A stretch of DNA of 64,000 bases, taken from positions 496,001 to 560,000 of the forward strand of contig NZ_JAJEJP010000002.1 of NCBI RefSeq assembly GCF_021390495.1, given 5' to 3'. Origin of the DNA: Paraburkholderia sp. ZP32-5 (lineage in GTDB: Bacteria; Pseudomonadota; Gammaproteobacteria; Burkholderiales; Burkholderiaceae). How positions within the stretch are numbered: the stretch's first letter is position 1; the number at the start of each line of letters is the position of its first letter. The notes under the pieces are model-generated. The model saw nothing but the letters and a program-made list of their open reading frames with translations, did no database searches and had not been told where the DNA came from. Below are positions 52,902-61,478 of this stretch, in pieces. Position numbers and translations under genes: made by a program.

Positions 52902-53521
52902 TGCCGGCCGCCCGTCTGCATGCGACGGCCGTGCTCGCGCTGCATTACCAGAACGATGTGTTGCATCCGGATGGCTGCATTCGCGTGGGTTTGTCCGCCA
53001 ACGATCCCGCGCGCGAACGCGTGATCGCGGCGGCCGGTGAGCTGATCGCGGGCGCGCGGCGCGCCGACGTGCCGCTGATTCATATCCGCATCGCGTTTCG
53101 TGCCGATTACGCCGATCTCGTGCAGAACTGTGCGGTGTTTCGCAAGACCGCCGAACTCGGCGCGGTGAAAGACGGCACGTGGGGCGCCGCGTTCTACGCG
53201 GGGCTGGAGCCGGATGAAACGCGCGAGCATGAATTCGTGATCCGTCATCGGCGCACTAGCGGCTTTATCGGCACACCACTTGAACTGATGCTCGGCAAGC
53301 TCGGCGTCCGGCATCTGATCATCGCGGGCGTCGCGACTCACTCGACCGTCGAGATGACCGCGCGGCATGCGGCCGATCTCGGTTACGAAGTCACGGTCGC
53401 CGCCGATGCGTGCGCGGCGGCTTCTGCCGCCGTTCACGAAGCCTCGCTCGACAGCATGCGGCTGATCGCCGAAATCGGCACGGTGGCTAGTGCGCTGGCC
53501 GCGTTGGAGCACACACGATGA
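52901..53521 (+). CDS. Isochorismatase-fold protein lacking the usual catalytic triad
   Basis: The protein has 206 residues. The cysteine-hydrolase fold is clear from ALHYQNDVLHPDG, FIGTPLELMLGKLGVRHLIIAGVATHSTVEMTARHAADLGYEV and the VAT cis-peptide. The residues normally Asp, Lys and Cys appear as His15 (LHYQND in place of IDMQND), His116 (VIRHRRT) and Thr149 (GVATHSTV in place of GVATDVCV). So classical amidase chemistry is unlikely. It lies between an oxygenase and a dehydrogenase gene with one- and four-base overlaps, which argues for a role in the route. Confidence 0.78.
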   Translation: MPAARLHATAVLALHYQNDVLHPDGCIRVGLSANDPARERVIAAAGELIAGARRADVPLIHIRIAFRADYADLVQNCAVFRKTAELGAVKDGTWGAAFYAGLEPDETREHEFVIRHRRTSGFIGTPLELMLGKLGVRHLIIAGVATHSTVEMTARHAADLGYEVTVAADACAAASAAVHEASLDSMRLIAEIGTVASALAALEHTR

Positions 53522-54336
53522 ACCATCCCGATTGCACTTCTTCATCACCGGGCCGGCTTGCCGGCAAGGTGGCGATCGTCAGCGGCAGCACGCAAAGTCT
53601 GGGCGCGGACATCGCACGCGGACTCGTGGCGGCCGGCGCTCGCGTGATGACGCTCGGCCTCGGCGCCGAGGCCGGCGAGTCGATTGCGCGCGAACTAGGC
53701 GAAGCCGGTGCTTTCATCGAGACCGATATCACCGACGACGCGCAGATCGATCGCGCAATCGCCGCGACGTTGCGACGCTTCGGCCGGCTCGATCTGCTCA
53801 TCAACAACGCGTGCATTTACGCGGACGACGGGCTCGCTTCGACACGCGAGCAATGGGCCCGGCTGCTCGACGTCAATCTCGTCTCGGCCGCGATCTTCGC
53901 GCAGAAGGCCGCGCCGCTGTTGCCGCGCGGCGGGGTGATCGTCAACCTCGGCAGCACCGGCGGCAAGTTTGGCGCGGCGGGGCGTGCGCTTTATCCGGCA
54001 TCGAAGGCGGCGCTGCAGCAGTTCACGCGCAATCTCGCCGTCGCGCTCGCGCCCGACGGGATTCGCGCGGTGACGGTGTCGCCCGCGTGGACCTGGTCGC
54101 CGTCGCTCGAACAGCTTGCCAGCGGCTCGATCGATATCGCCGATCGTGTCGGCGCCGCGGTTCATCCGCTCGGACGCGTCGGGCGCGGCCATGAGATTGC
54201 GCAGGTGGTCGCGTTTCTGTGTTCGGTCGAAGCATCGTGGATTACCGGCGTCGATATACCGGTGGACGGTGGCTTCTCGATTCTCGGACCGGACCAGGGC
54301 GTGTCGCCTCGCGAGTGGTTCAACCGGCTCGGTTGA
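53518..54336 (+). CDS. Short-chain dehydrogenase/reductase, possible cis-diol dehydrogenase
   Basis: The protein has 272 residues and starts in an ATGA overlap. The cofactor motif is SGSTQSLGADIA (the usual TGxxxGxG reads SGSTQSLG), followed by LINNACIY, the catalytic Ser in NLGSTGG and the Tyr/Lys pair in YPASKAA. C-terminal ITGVDIPVDGGFS is typical of classical SDRs. By context it could oxidise the cis-dihydrodiol formed by the oxygenase, a step missing in modules 1 and 2. Confidence 0.85.
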   Translation: MNHPDCTSSSPGRLAGKVAIVSGSTQSLGADIARGLVAAGARVMTLGLGAEAGESIARELGEAGAFIETDITDDAQIDRAIAATLRRFGRLDLLINNACIYADDGLASTREQWARLLDVNLVSAAIFAQKAAPLLPRGGVIVNLGSTGGKFGAAGRALYPASKAALQQFTRNLAVALAPDGIRAVTVSPAWTWSPSLEQLASGSIDIADRVGAAVHPLGRVGRGHEIAQVVAFLCSVEASWITGVDIPVDGGFSILGPDQGVSPREWFNRLG

Positions 54337-54395
54337 CACGCGTCGACCTCGTTACGTTTTTATTCAGACTCGATCTCACCCACGAAGGGAATCTT

Positions 54396-55622
54396 ATGTC
54401 GAACAGAATCAGCATCAACTCGGGCGATAGCCGGTTCGATGCGTGGCTCGCGTTGCCCGAAAGCGGCAGCGGCCCCGTCGTCGTGCTGCTGCAGGAAATC
54501 TTCGGCGTGAATGCCGAGATGCGTGAAGTCGCGGCGCTCTATGCGAGCGAAGGCTATGTGGTACTCGTGCCCGATCTGTTTCATCAGTTCGAGCCGAATA
54601 TCGAACTCGGTTATAGCGACGCCGATCACGCGAAGGCGTACGACTACTATCAACGTTTCGATGTCGCGCGCGGGGTCGCCGATATTCGTGCGACCGTCGA
54701 CTACGCACGCCATATGCCGGAGTCGACCGGCAAGGTCGGGGTGCTCGGCTTCTGCCTGGGCGGCAAGCTCGCTTATCTCGCCGCGGCCGAGTGCGGGGTG
54801 GACTGCGCGGTCGCCTACTATGGCGTCGGCATTCAGGACGCTTTGGATCTCGCCAGCAAAATCACCTGTCCGATTGCGCTGCACTTCGGCGAAACCGATC
54901 CGCTCAATCCGCCGCAAGCAGTCGATGCAATCAAGGCCGCGTTGGGCGACGTGCCGAACGTCAAGCTTCATGTTTATCCGCAAGCCGGCCATGCGTTCAA
55001 CCGTAGCGGCCCGACCTTCGTCAGAACGGCGGCGATGCCCGCGCATACGCGCAGCCTCGACGTGTTCCGCAAAACGATCGGCCCGGACTACGACCTGAGC
55101 GCGCTCGCCGATCATCACTTCTTCCTCGAATTCGGTGCGCGCGACCCCGAAGCGACGATGCAAACGATGGTGCCGCAGCCCTACGTCAATCACGTGCCGA
55201 CGATGACGGGCGGTACCGGCTATACCGAGTTGAAGCGTTTCTACGCGAATCATTTCATCCACGCCAATCCCGCCGATATGACGATGGTGCCGATTTCGCG
55301 CGTCGTCGGCGTCGATCGGATGGTCGATGAATTCGTGCTGTGCTTTACGCACGATCGTGAAATCGACTGGCTGCTGCCCGGTGTCGCGCCGACCGGCAAG
55401 TGCGTCGAAATTCCGATGCTGGTGGTGGTCGCGTTCCGTGGTCCGAAGCTTTATAACGAGCACATTTACTGGGATCAGGCGAGCGTGCTCGTGCAGATCG
55501 GTCTGCTCGATCCGGCGGGTTTGCCGGTGGCCGGCGTCGATGCGACCAGAAAGCTGCTGGATGAAACCTTGCCTTCGAACACGCTGATGGCGCGCTGGAA
55601 AGAGAGCGCATTGGCGAGCTGA
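54396..55622 (+). CDS. Dienelactone hydrolase fused to an NTF2/SnoaL-like domain
   Basis: The protein has 408 residues from ATG 54396, with GAAGGGA upstream. Residues 1 to about 225 form a dienelactone hydrolase: E34 in QEIFG, the nucleophile C120 in GFCLGG, the acid in FGETDPLNPP and the His in AGHAFNRSG. Residues from about 240 on form a SnoaL/NTF2-like domain (MVPQPYVNHVPTMTGG, KRFYANHFI, WDQASVLVQIGLLD). It would hydrolyse a lactone from ortho-cleavage. The second domain may isomerise or bind the product. A 60-base gap separates it from the SDR. Confidence 0.85.
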   Translation: MSNRISINSGDSRFDAWLALPESGSGPVVVLLQEIFGVNAEMREVAALYASEGYVVLVPDLFHQFEPNIELGYSDADHAKAYDYYQRFDVARGVADIRATVDYARHMPESTGKVGVLGFCLGGKLAYLAAAECGVDCAVAYYGVGIQDALDLASKITCPIALHFGETDPLNPPQAVDAIKAALGDVPNVKLHVYPQAGHAFNRSGPTFVRTAAMPAHTRSLDVFRKTIGPDYDLSALADHHFFLEFGARDPEATMQTMVPQPYVNHVPTMTGGTGYTELKRFYANHFIHANPADMTMVPISRVVGVDRMVDEFVLCFTHDREIDWLLPGVAPTGKCVEIPMLVVVAFRGPKLYNEHIYWDQASVLVQIGLLDPAGLPVAGVDATRKLLDETLPSNTLMARWKESALAS

Positions 55623-55731
55623 GCGTGTGTGGCTCCGAGCTAAGTCATTCGGGCGGCGACGGCCATCAAGGCCGCCGCGTCGACACCGCGACACCTATAA
55701 GCGAACACCTGTAAGAGTGAGTGCATAAAAC

Positions 55732-56556
55732 ATGAACGCATCATCGAGTACGGCGGACATTCATTATGGCGAATACGACGCCGATGGTATCCGCGTCGAA
55801 CATTTCACCGCGGCATCGAAGCCGGACGCAGCGCGGCAAACGCCGTTGATCTGCGTGCATGGCGGCTGCCACGCTTCGTGGTGCTGGCAGGAGCATGCGG
55901 CCGTCTATGCGGCCGCCGGCTATGACGTGCACGTGCTCAACTGGCGCGGCCGCAACGGTTCGACGGCGCTGGCCGATGCGGATCTCGCGCGTATGTCGAT
56001 TGCCGATGTCGCCGAGGATATCGGCCGGGTTGCACGTCGCTTCGATGTGCGTCCCGTTATCGTCGCGCATTCGATGGGCGGCCTCGCGGCGCAACTCTAT
56101 GCGTCGGCGCATGACGTCAGCGCGCTTGCGCTGCTGACGCCGGTGGTGCCGTCGAATGTCGGCGCGCAGCAGATACCGCTGCCGATCGAAGACATGGATT
56201 CGCAGTGGGGACCGCCGCCCGCCGAAGTCGCACGGCAGCTGTTTTTTCAGGGCCTGGACGATGCGCAAGCGGCGCATTTTCAAAGCCTGCTCGTGCCGGA
56301 ATCGCCACGCCGCGTTTATGAAGCGACACGCTGGACGCTAGCGGTGGACGCGGCGAAACTGACCATGCCGATCCTGATCGTGTCGGGCGCGCTCGACGGA
56401 CTGACACCGCCGGAAACCGGCGCGGCACTCGCAAAGCTGTATGGCGCGACCTATCGGCTCGAACCGGAGCACGGCCACAATGTGCTGCTTGGCAGCGGAG
56501 CAACGCGTATTGCTGGCGATGTCGTCGCGTGGATCGGCGATCAGCTCAGCCGTTGA
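55732..56556 (+). CDS. Alpha/beta hydrolase, region 3
   Basis: The protein has 274 residues. CVHGGCHASWCWQEHAAVYAAAGYDVHVLNWRGRN gives the oxyanion region, AHSMGG the nucleophile Ser114, VSGALDGLTPPE the acid and EPEHGHNVLL the histidine. HGGCHASWCW resembles plant methylesterase-like and salicylate-ester hydrolases, so an ester substrate is possible. Last gene of the forward cluster; the spacer 55623-55731 has an imperfect hairpin (CGGCGACGGCC-ATCAA-GGCCGCCGCG). Confidence 0.8.
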   Translation: MNASSSTADIHYGEYDADGIRVEHFTAASKPDAARQTPLICVHGGCHASWCWQEHAAVYAAAGYDVHVLNWRGRNGSTALADADLARMSIADVAEDIGRVARRFDVRPVIVAHSMGGLAAQLYASAHDVSALALLTPVVPSNVGAQQIPLPIEDMDSQWGPPPAEVARQLFFQGLDDAQAAHFQSLLVPESPRRVYEATRWTLAVDAAKLTMPILIVSGALDGLTPPETGAALAKLYGATYRLEPEHGHNVLLGSGATRIAGDVVAWIGDQLSR

Positions 56557-56648
56557 TTCGGCCTTGGCGCGTATGTTACTCACGCATGCGCTGTTGCAAC
56601 GCTAGAACGAGTCCGCGTCGCAATAGCGGGAGAAACTAGAGACACCGA

Positions 56649-56680
56649 ACGGTGGCCCCGGCAATGCCGCAAGCCACCGT
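56649..56680. terminator. Hairpin between convergent genes
   Basis: ACGGTGGC (56649-56656) pairs with GCCACCGT (56673-56680), with inner CGGCA/TGCCG pairing. It separates the hydrolase (+) and the amidohydrolase (-). Confidence 0.5.
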
Positions 56681-56698
56681 ACCGCCAACTTTATCGAC

Positions 56699-57526
56699 TT
56701 ACTCCTTCGGCCACCCCAGCACACGAGCCAACCCGGCGCCCATCACCTCGTTCAGTTCATCCGTCGTCAGGAAGTCGCTTTGCTCGGTAAACATCGTGAC
56801 GCTTTGACGATACGACGAGTTCTCCGGCAGGCGCGTCATATCTGAACCCCAGAAGCAGCGCGTGACGCCGAATGCATCGATCACGCGGCGAATCGGATCG
56901 CGCAGATTCAGATATGGGTAGGGCTCGGTTGAGTACGCGGGCATCGTCGACACCTTCACCGATACATTCGGATGACGTGCCAGCGCGATCAGCCGATCGG
57001 CCGCGGGACCGGTGGCCGCATCGATCGTCGCGCGCGCAAAGCCGAGGTGATCGATGATGAAATTCAGGCCCGGATAACGCTCGGCGAGTTTGCCGATTTC
57101 CGGCAGACGCTCGGGCGCATGAACCATCGCCGGAATGCCGTGACGCTCGGCTTCGGGCCAGAACCAGTCCATCGATCCGTCAGTCAGATGCGGCCGGTTG
57201 CCGTCGCGATGAAACGTAAGCCGCACGCCGAGCATGCCCGGTTCCGACTTCCAGTTTTCCAGCAGCGGTTTGCCTTCGCTTTCGTTCAGCGGCACGCGTC
57301 CCATCACCGCGAAGCGATCGGGATGCGCGCGCAGCGCCTCGATCACGTAGTCGTTATTCGCGCCGTTGAACGAACGCGGCACGAGGATCGCCTTGTCGAC
57401 GCCGGCTTCGTCCATCGCGGTGATAAGGCTCTGATACCTGAATGCCGCCGGCTCGAACGGATTGGCCGCGGCGAATGCGGCGGGTACTGCGCTCCAGATA
57501 TGTACTTGTGAATCGATAATACGCAT
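56699..57526 (-). CDS. Amidohydrolase family protein (Amidohydro_2)
   Basis: The protein has 275 residues; AGGAGAGG precedes ATG 57526. The TIM-barrel motif MRIIDSQVHIW at the N-terminus gives the HxW version of the first metal motif (QVHIW has one His only). Later ligands are in MVHAPE, IDHLGFARAT and the Asp in CFWGSDMTRLP. Related enzymes hydrolyse lactones such as 2-pyrone-4,6-dicarboxylate or decarboxylate aromatic acids. The FAH-family gene is 18 bases upstream, so they likely act in sequence. Confidence 0.83.
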   Translation of the reverse strand: MRIIDSQVHIWSAVPAAFAAANPFEPAAFRYQSLITAMDEAGVDKAILVPRSFNGANNDYVIEALRAHPDRFAVMGRVPLNESEGKPLLENWKSEPGMLGVRLTFHRDGNRPHLTDGSMDWFWPEAERHGIPAMVHAPERLPEIGKLAERYPGLNFIIDHLGFARATIDAATGPAADRLIALARHPNVSVKVSTMPAYSTEPYPYLNLRDPIRRVIDAFGVTRCFWGSDMTRLPENSSYRQSVTMFTEQSDFLTTDELNEVMGAGLARVLGWPKE

Positions 57527-57544
57527 GACCTGCCTCTCCTGGTT

Positions 57545-58330
57545 TTATCCCACCACTACCTTGTTGCGCAGCACGCCAAGGCCCGAAATCGCGATCTCGA
57601 TCTCGTCGCCATCGACCAGATTTCTCGGCAGCTCGTCGGTGCCGAGCCAGACGACGTCGCCTGGGTGCAGCGTGTTGTAACGCGAAATCGCGCTGATCAC
57701 TTCGCCGGGGCTGAACAGCATGTTGCCGGTCGCGAATTCGTGGATCTGCTCGCCGTTCAGACGCACGGTCGTCGTCATGTCGGCGAGACTCAGGCCGGTG
57801 GTGATCCACGGCCCCATCGGTTTGAACGTATCGGCATTCTTGCCGCGCAGATTGGTCGGGTCGTTTTTCTGCCAGCTACGCTCGGTTATGTCGTTGCCGA
57901 TCGTCCAGCCGAAGATGCACTGTTCCGCTTCGGCCGGCGTCACGTTCTTCGCGCGCTTGCCGATCACCGCGACGAGTTCGCCTTCGTACTGAAAGTCCGG
58001 TCCCGCGTCGCGCGGCTTCACGATGTTATGGCCGCTCGCGACGAGCGCACTGTTCGCGCGATAGCCGACGCGCGGCTCGTCATAGAACTTCGGTGTGCCG
58101 CTTTTGAACTCCGCGCGCGCGAGCACGTGATTGCGATAGTTCGAACCGATCGCGTAGAAGGTTCCCGGTATCACCGGCACCAGCAGCTCGACGTCCCGCC
58201 AGAACGTTTTCTTCGTGCCGACACGGTATTCACCAAACGGCGAGCCTTCCACCTCGACGATGAAATCGCCTTCGCGCAGGCCAAAGCTTTCCTTTTTGCC
58301 GTCGGAAAAACGGCACCAGATTTGCGTCAA
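57545..58330 (-). CDS. Fumarylacetoacetate hydrolase family protein, region 4
   Basis: The protein has 261 residues from TTG 58330, chosen because GAGGAG lies 6 bases upstream; an ATG at 58348 would put that ribosome site inside the gene and has none of its own. FAH-core motifs: FYAIGSNYRNHVLA, FQYEGELVAVIGKRAK (metal-binding EGE), GWTIGNDITERSWQ and the C-terminal HPGDVVWLGTDE. The last motif differs from the usual TGTPAG. It may hydrolyse or decarboxylate a 2-oxo-type intermediate. Its relation to the copy at 17312 is distant. Confidence 0.85.
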   Translation of the reverse strand: MTQIWCRFSDGKKESFGLREGDFIVEVEGSPFGEYRVGTKKTFWRDVELLVPVIPGTFYAIGSNYRNHVLARAEFKSGTPKFYDEPRVGYRANSALVASGHNIVKPRDAGPDFQYEGELVAVIGKRAKNVTPAEAEQCIFGWTIGNDITERSWQKNDPTNLRGKNADTFKPMGPWITTGLSLADMTTTVRLNGEQIHEFATGNMLFSPGEVISAISRYNTLHPGDVVWLGTDELPRNLVDGDEIEIAISGLGVLRNKVVVG

Positions 58331-58403
58331 TTGAATCTCCTCAAACATTCAGGTCGCCGCATGAAGATCACCGCATGCGGGGCACGGCATTCAGATGTTC
58401 GCT

Positions 58404-59330
58404 TCAGGTACCGATATCGTGTGACACCGGCGGGCGCCACTTCAGCAAGCGTTTTTCGAGGCTCGTCAGCAGCGCGTCGGCGGTGAGCGCGATCGCGGCG
58501 AGCACGATCATCGCGGCGAACACACCGTCCGCGTGAAAGAGCCCTTGCTCGGTGACGACCAGCAAACCGAGTCCTTCGCGCGCGCCGAGAAATTCGCCGA
58601 CCACCGCGCCCACCAGCGCGAAACCGAAGCTCACGTGCAGGCTGGCGAGAATCCAGCTCATCGCGGACGGCACGATCACCGATGTAGTGACTTGCCAGCT
58701 GCTCGCGCCGAGAATCTGGGTCTTTTCGATCAAGGCCTTGTCGGCTTCGCGCGCGCCCTGGAACGCGTTGGTGAACACGACGAAGAACACCATTACCACC
58801 GCGAGCGCGACTTTCGAACCGATGCCGATGCCGAACGCGATGACGAAAATGCTGCCGAGCACGATGCGCGGAATCGAATTCGCGACCTTGATATAGATGC
58901 TGAAGACGTCGGCGAGATAGCGGTTGCGTCCGAGCACGATGCCGCACACGATGCCGAGCACCGAGCCGATCAGAAAGCCGAACACGGTCTCGCGCAACGT
59001 GACCCACACCTGCAGCAGCAACGAGCCTTGTGAGGTGCCGTTGCTGAACCAGTCGACGAGACGCGCGAAGATCGCCGACGGCATCGAGAAGAAGAACGGA
59101 TCGATCCAGCCCGCGCGCGCCGCGGCCTCCCAGCCGCCGGTGAACACGATAAAGATCAGAACCCGCACCAGCAGGATGCTGTTGCTGCGTTGGCGGCGCT
59201 TGCGGGCGGCGCGGCGGCGGGCGTCATCGAGGCGCTGTGCCGCGGTCGCTGCCGTTGCGGGGCTGGCCGCCGGATGTACGGTGGCGGAACGGGTCGCCGG
59301 ATTGCCGATAGTCATCGAATCGGTCTCCAT
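58404..59330 (-). CDS. ABC transporter permease, SsuC/TauC-like
   Basis: The protein has 308 residues from ATG 59330, which shares one base with the stop of the ATPase gene (TGATG). After an Arg/Ala-rich N-terminal tail come about six membrane helices. The coupling loop KTQILGASSWQVTTSVIVPSAMSWI matches importer permeases of the sulfonate/taurine/nitrate type. Such systems also carry aromatic carboxylates and pyrimidine precursors. Confidence 0.88.
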   Translation of the reverse strand: METDSMTIGNPATRSATVHPAASPATAATAAQRLDDARRRAARKRRQRSNSILLVRVLIFIVFTGGWEAAARAGWIDPFFFSMPSAIFARLVDWFSNGTSQGSLLLQVWVTLRETVFGFLIGSVLGIVCGIVLGRNRYLADVFSIYIKVANSIPRIVLGSIFVIAFGIGIGSKVALAVVMVFFVVFTNAFQGAREADKALIEKTQILGASSWQVTTSVIVPSAMSWILASLHVSFGFALVGAVVGEFLGAREGLGLLVVTEQGLFHADGVFAAMIVLAAIALTADALLTSLEKRLLKWRPPVSHDIGT

Positions 59331-60214
59331 CACGAATTGGGGGTGAGAGCGGCGTGAGGATCGGCGCTCACGGTGGAGCCGTCCATGCCGGCCTGCGCTT
59401 CGTCCTTCAGATCGGCCCAGATGGTTCGGCACATTTCCATGAAGCGCGCGTCGTAGCGGATGTCGCCCATCACGCGCGGCCGCGGCAGATCGATCCGGTA
59501 CGACGATTTCACGGTGGCCGGCCGCGCGGTCAGCACGACGACGCGGTCCGCGAGCGCGACGGCCTCTTCGAGATCGTGCGTGACGAACACGACGGACGCA
59601 CCGAGGCTCGACCACAGATTCAGCAGCTCGTCCTGCATGAAGGTGCGCGTTTGCACGTCGAGCGAACTGAACGGCTCATCCATCAGCAGGATCTTCGGCT
59701 GCGAGATGAATGTCTGCGCGAGCGCGACGCGCTTTCTCATGCCGCCCGACAACTGATGCGGATAGTGATTGGCAAAGCGCTTGAGTCCGACTTTCGCGAT
59801 CCAGTCGAGCGCGGCTTCGTTTGCTTCTTTCTTGCTCACGCCGCGATAACGCAGTCCCGCGCTGACGTTGCCGAGTACGCTGCGCCATGGGAATAGCGCA
59901 TCGACCTGGAACACGAAGCCGACGTCGGGATCGATACCGTCGACGGGACGTCCGAGCACCTTCACGCGGCCCGCGTCGGGCCGGGCGAGACCGGTGATCA
60001 GGTTCAGCGTGGTGGATTTGCCGCAGCCAGTCGGCCCGACGATGGCGACGAATTCGCCCGGCGCGACGCTCAGATTGAAGTTGCTTAGCGTCTGCACCAG
60101 CGTGCCGTCGGGGATCTGGAACGAGCGGTCCACGCCGCTCATTTCGATGGCGGCCGGTTGTGCCGCCGGCCGTGCGAGCGACAGCGGCGCGCCGGCGGTT
60201 TCCTCACGTGTCAT
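59330..60214 (-). CDS. ABC transporter ATP-binding protein, SsuB/TauB-like
   Basis: The protein has 294 residues from ATG 60214, 8 bases after AGGAG; an ATG at 60229 overlaps the previous stop by ATGA and is a close alternative. Walker A GPTGCGKS, Q-loop VFQVDALFPWRSV, signature LSGGMRKR, Walker B ILLMDEP and H-loop VTHDLEEA are complete. It powers the importer with the permease at 58404 and binding protein at 60226. Confidence 0.9.
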   Translation of the reverse strand: MTREETAGAPLSLARPAAQPAAIEMSGVDRSFQIPDGTLVQTLSNFNLSVAPGEFVAIVGPTGCGKSTTLNLITGLARPDAGRVKVLGRPVDGIDPDVGFVFQVDALFPWRSVLGNVSAGLRYRGVSKKEANEAALDWIAKVGLKRFANHYPHQLSGGMRKRVALAQTFISQPKILLMDEPFSSLDVQTRTFMQDELLNLWSSLGASVVFVTHDLEEAVALADRVVVLTARPATVKSSYRIDLPRPRVMGDIRYDARFMEMCRTIWADLKDEAQAGMDGSTVSADPHAALTPNS

Positions 60215-60225
60215 GACGGCGCTCC

Positions 60226-61287
60226 TCATTGCGATGCCTTTGCTGTCGTTGCTGTCGTTGCTGTTGTTGCAGCGGCGGCGGCGACCAGATCGTTGGTGTA
60301 CGTTTTGTTCAGGTCGATTTTTGCCGCGCTGACGCCGGCGCCGAAGTGCGTCAATACATCGAGCACCGTTTTCGGGCCGTCGGCGGGCATTTTTCCATCG
60401 GGGGTAAACGAGGCCTTGCTTCTTGCGAGCGCTTCGACGTATAGCGCCTTGTTGCCGTTGTAGTAGCTGACCGGCATCTTGTCGGCGATCTGTTCGGCGC
60501 TATGCGTCGCGATGAAGCGCAGCGAGCGCGCGAACACGTTGGCCAGCTTCTGCGCGGTGTCCTTGTGTTGCTGCAGCCAGTCGGCGCGCACGTACACGCA
60601 CGAGCCCGGATAGTCGCCGCCGAGTGCCGCGCGCGCTGTTTCGGGCGTACGCAGATCGGCGAGAATCTTTGCGTCGTTGTGATCGAGCAGCACCGACACG
60701 GTCGGCTCCTGCGTCATGCCCGCATCGATGCGGCCGTGGCGCATCGAATCGACGAAGGTATTGCCGGCACCGGCCGACAGATAGTGCACGTCGCTGGGCT
60801 TGAGGCCGGCGTGCGCGACGAGGTCCTGAGTCAGAAAATGGGTCAGCGTGCCGAAGCCGGTCACACCGACCACCTTGCCCTTGAGGTCCGCAACCGTTTT
60901 CACGTTGGCGGCCTGAGCAGCCGATACGAGCAGCACTTCCTGCGGGCTCGCGGAAAGCTGGACGATCGACGTCACGTATTTGCCCTGCGCCTGCAGATGG
61001 ATCGATTGCTCATAGGCGCCCACCGCAGCCTGTGCGGAATTGGAGATCAGTCCGGTATCGGTCACCGATCCCGACGCCACCGAGACCAGTTCGGCGTCGA
61101 TCCCTTCGTCCTTGAAGTAGCCAAGCTGCTGCGCCAATTGAACCGGCAGATAGAGAATTTTCTCGACACCGCCGACCAGAATCGTCAGTTTTTCGGCCGC
61201 CTGTGCCGGCGTGCAAAGCGCCGCGCTGCACGCGATCGCGCCGACGAGTGCGCTCAGGCGTTTCCGCCAGGGTTGTGTACCTCTCAT
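60226..61287 (-). CDS. ABC transporter substrate-binding protein, SsuA/TauA/NMT1-like
   Basis: The protein has 353 residues; AGGAGG precedes ATG 61287. The signal peptide ends near AQAAEKL. NMT1-type features: GVEKILYLPVQLAQQLGYFKDEGIDAELV, VVGVTGFGTLTHF, and GDYPGSCVYVRADWL. The C-terminus is a short Ala/Thr repeat coded by a GTTGCTGTC-like microsatellite at 60240-60275, probably dispensable. Ligand unknown; the cassette context suggests an aromatic or cyclic acid. The spacer 61288-61478 holds no gene. Confidence 0.87.
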   Translation of the reverse strand: MRGTQPWRKRLSALVGAIACSAALCTPAQAAEKLTILVGGVEKILYLPVQLAQQLGYFKDEGIDAELVSVASGSVTDTGLISNSAQAAVGAYEQSIHLQAQGKYVTSIVQLSASPQEVLLVSAAQAANVKTVADLKGKVVGVTGFGTLTHFLTQDLVAHAGLKPSDVHYLSAGAGNTFVDSMRHGRIDAGMTQEPTVSVLLDHNDAKILADLRTPETARAALGGDYPGSCVYVRADWLQQHKDTAQKLANVFARSLRFIATHSAEQIADKMPVSYYNGNKALYVEALARSKASFTPDGKMPADGPKTVLDVLTHFGAGVSAAKIDLNKTYTNDLVAAAAATTATTATTAKASQ

Positions 61288-61478
61288 GCAAGCCTCCTGT
61301 GCGGCAGAGCGAGCGCAGGCCTGTCGTGATGCGCCATGCGCTGTCTGCCAGTTTCGAATTGCGTCGTCTGATTCTTATGATTTATCAACGAGTATCGCCC
61401 GCTGTGCGCGTGCGCGACCAATACGGTTTGCTGGTCAGGCGATGCTTTCTGCTGATACCCCTGCGAGTTTTTGTCTGA

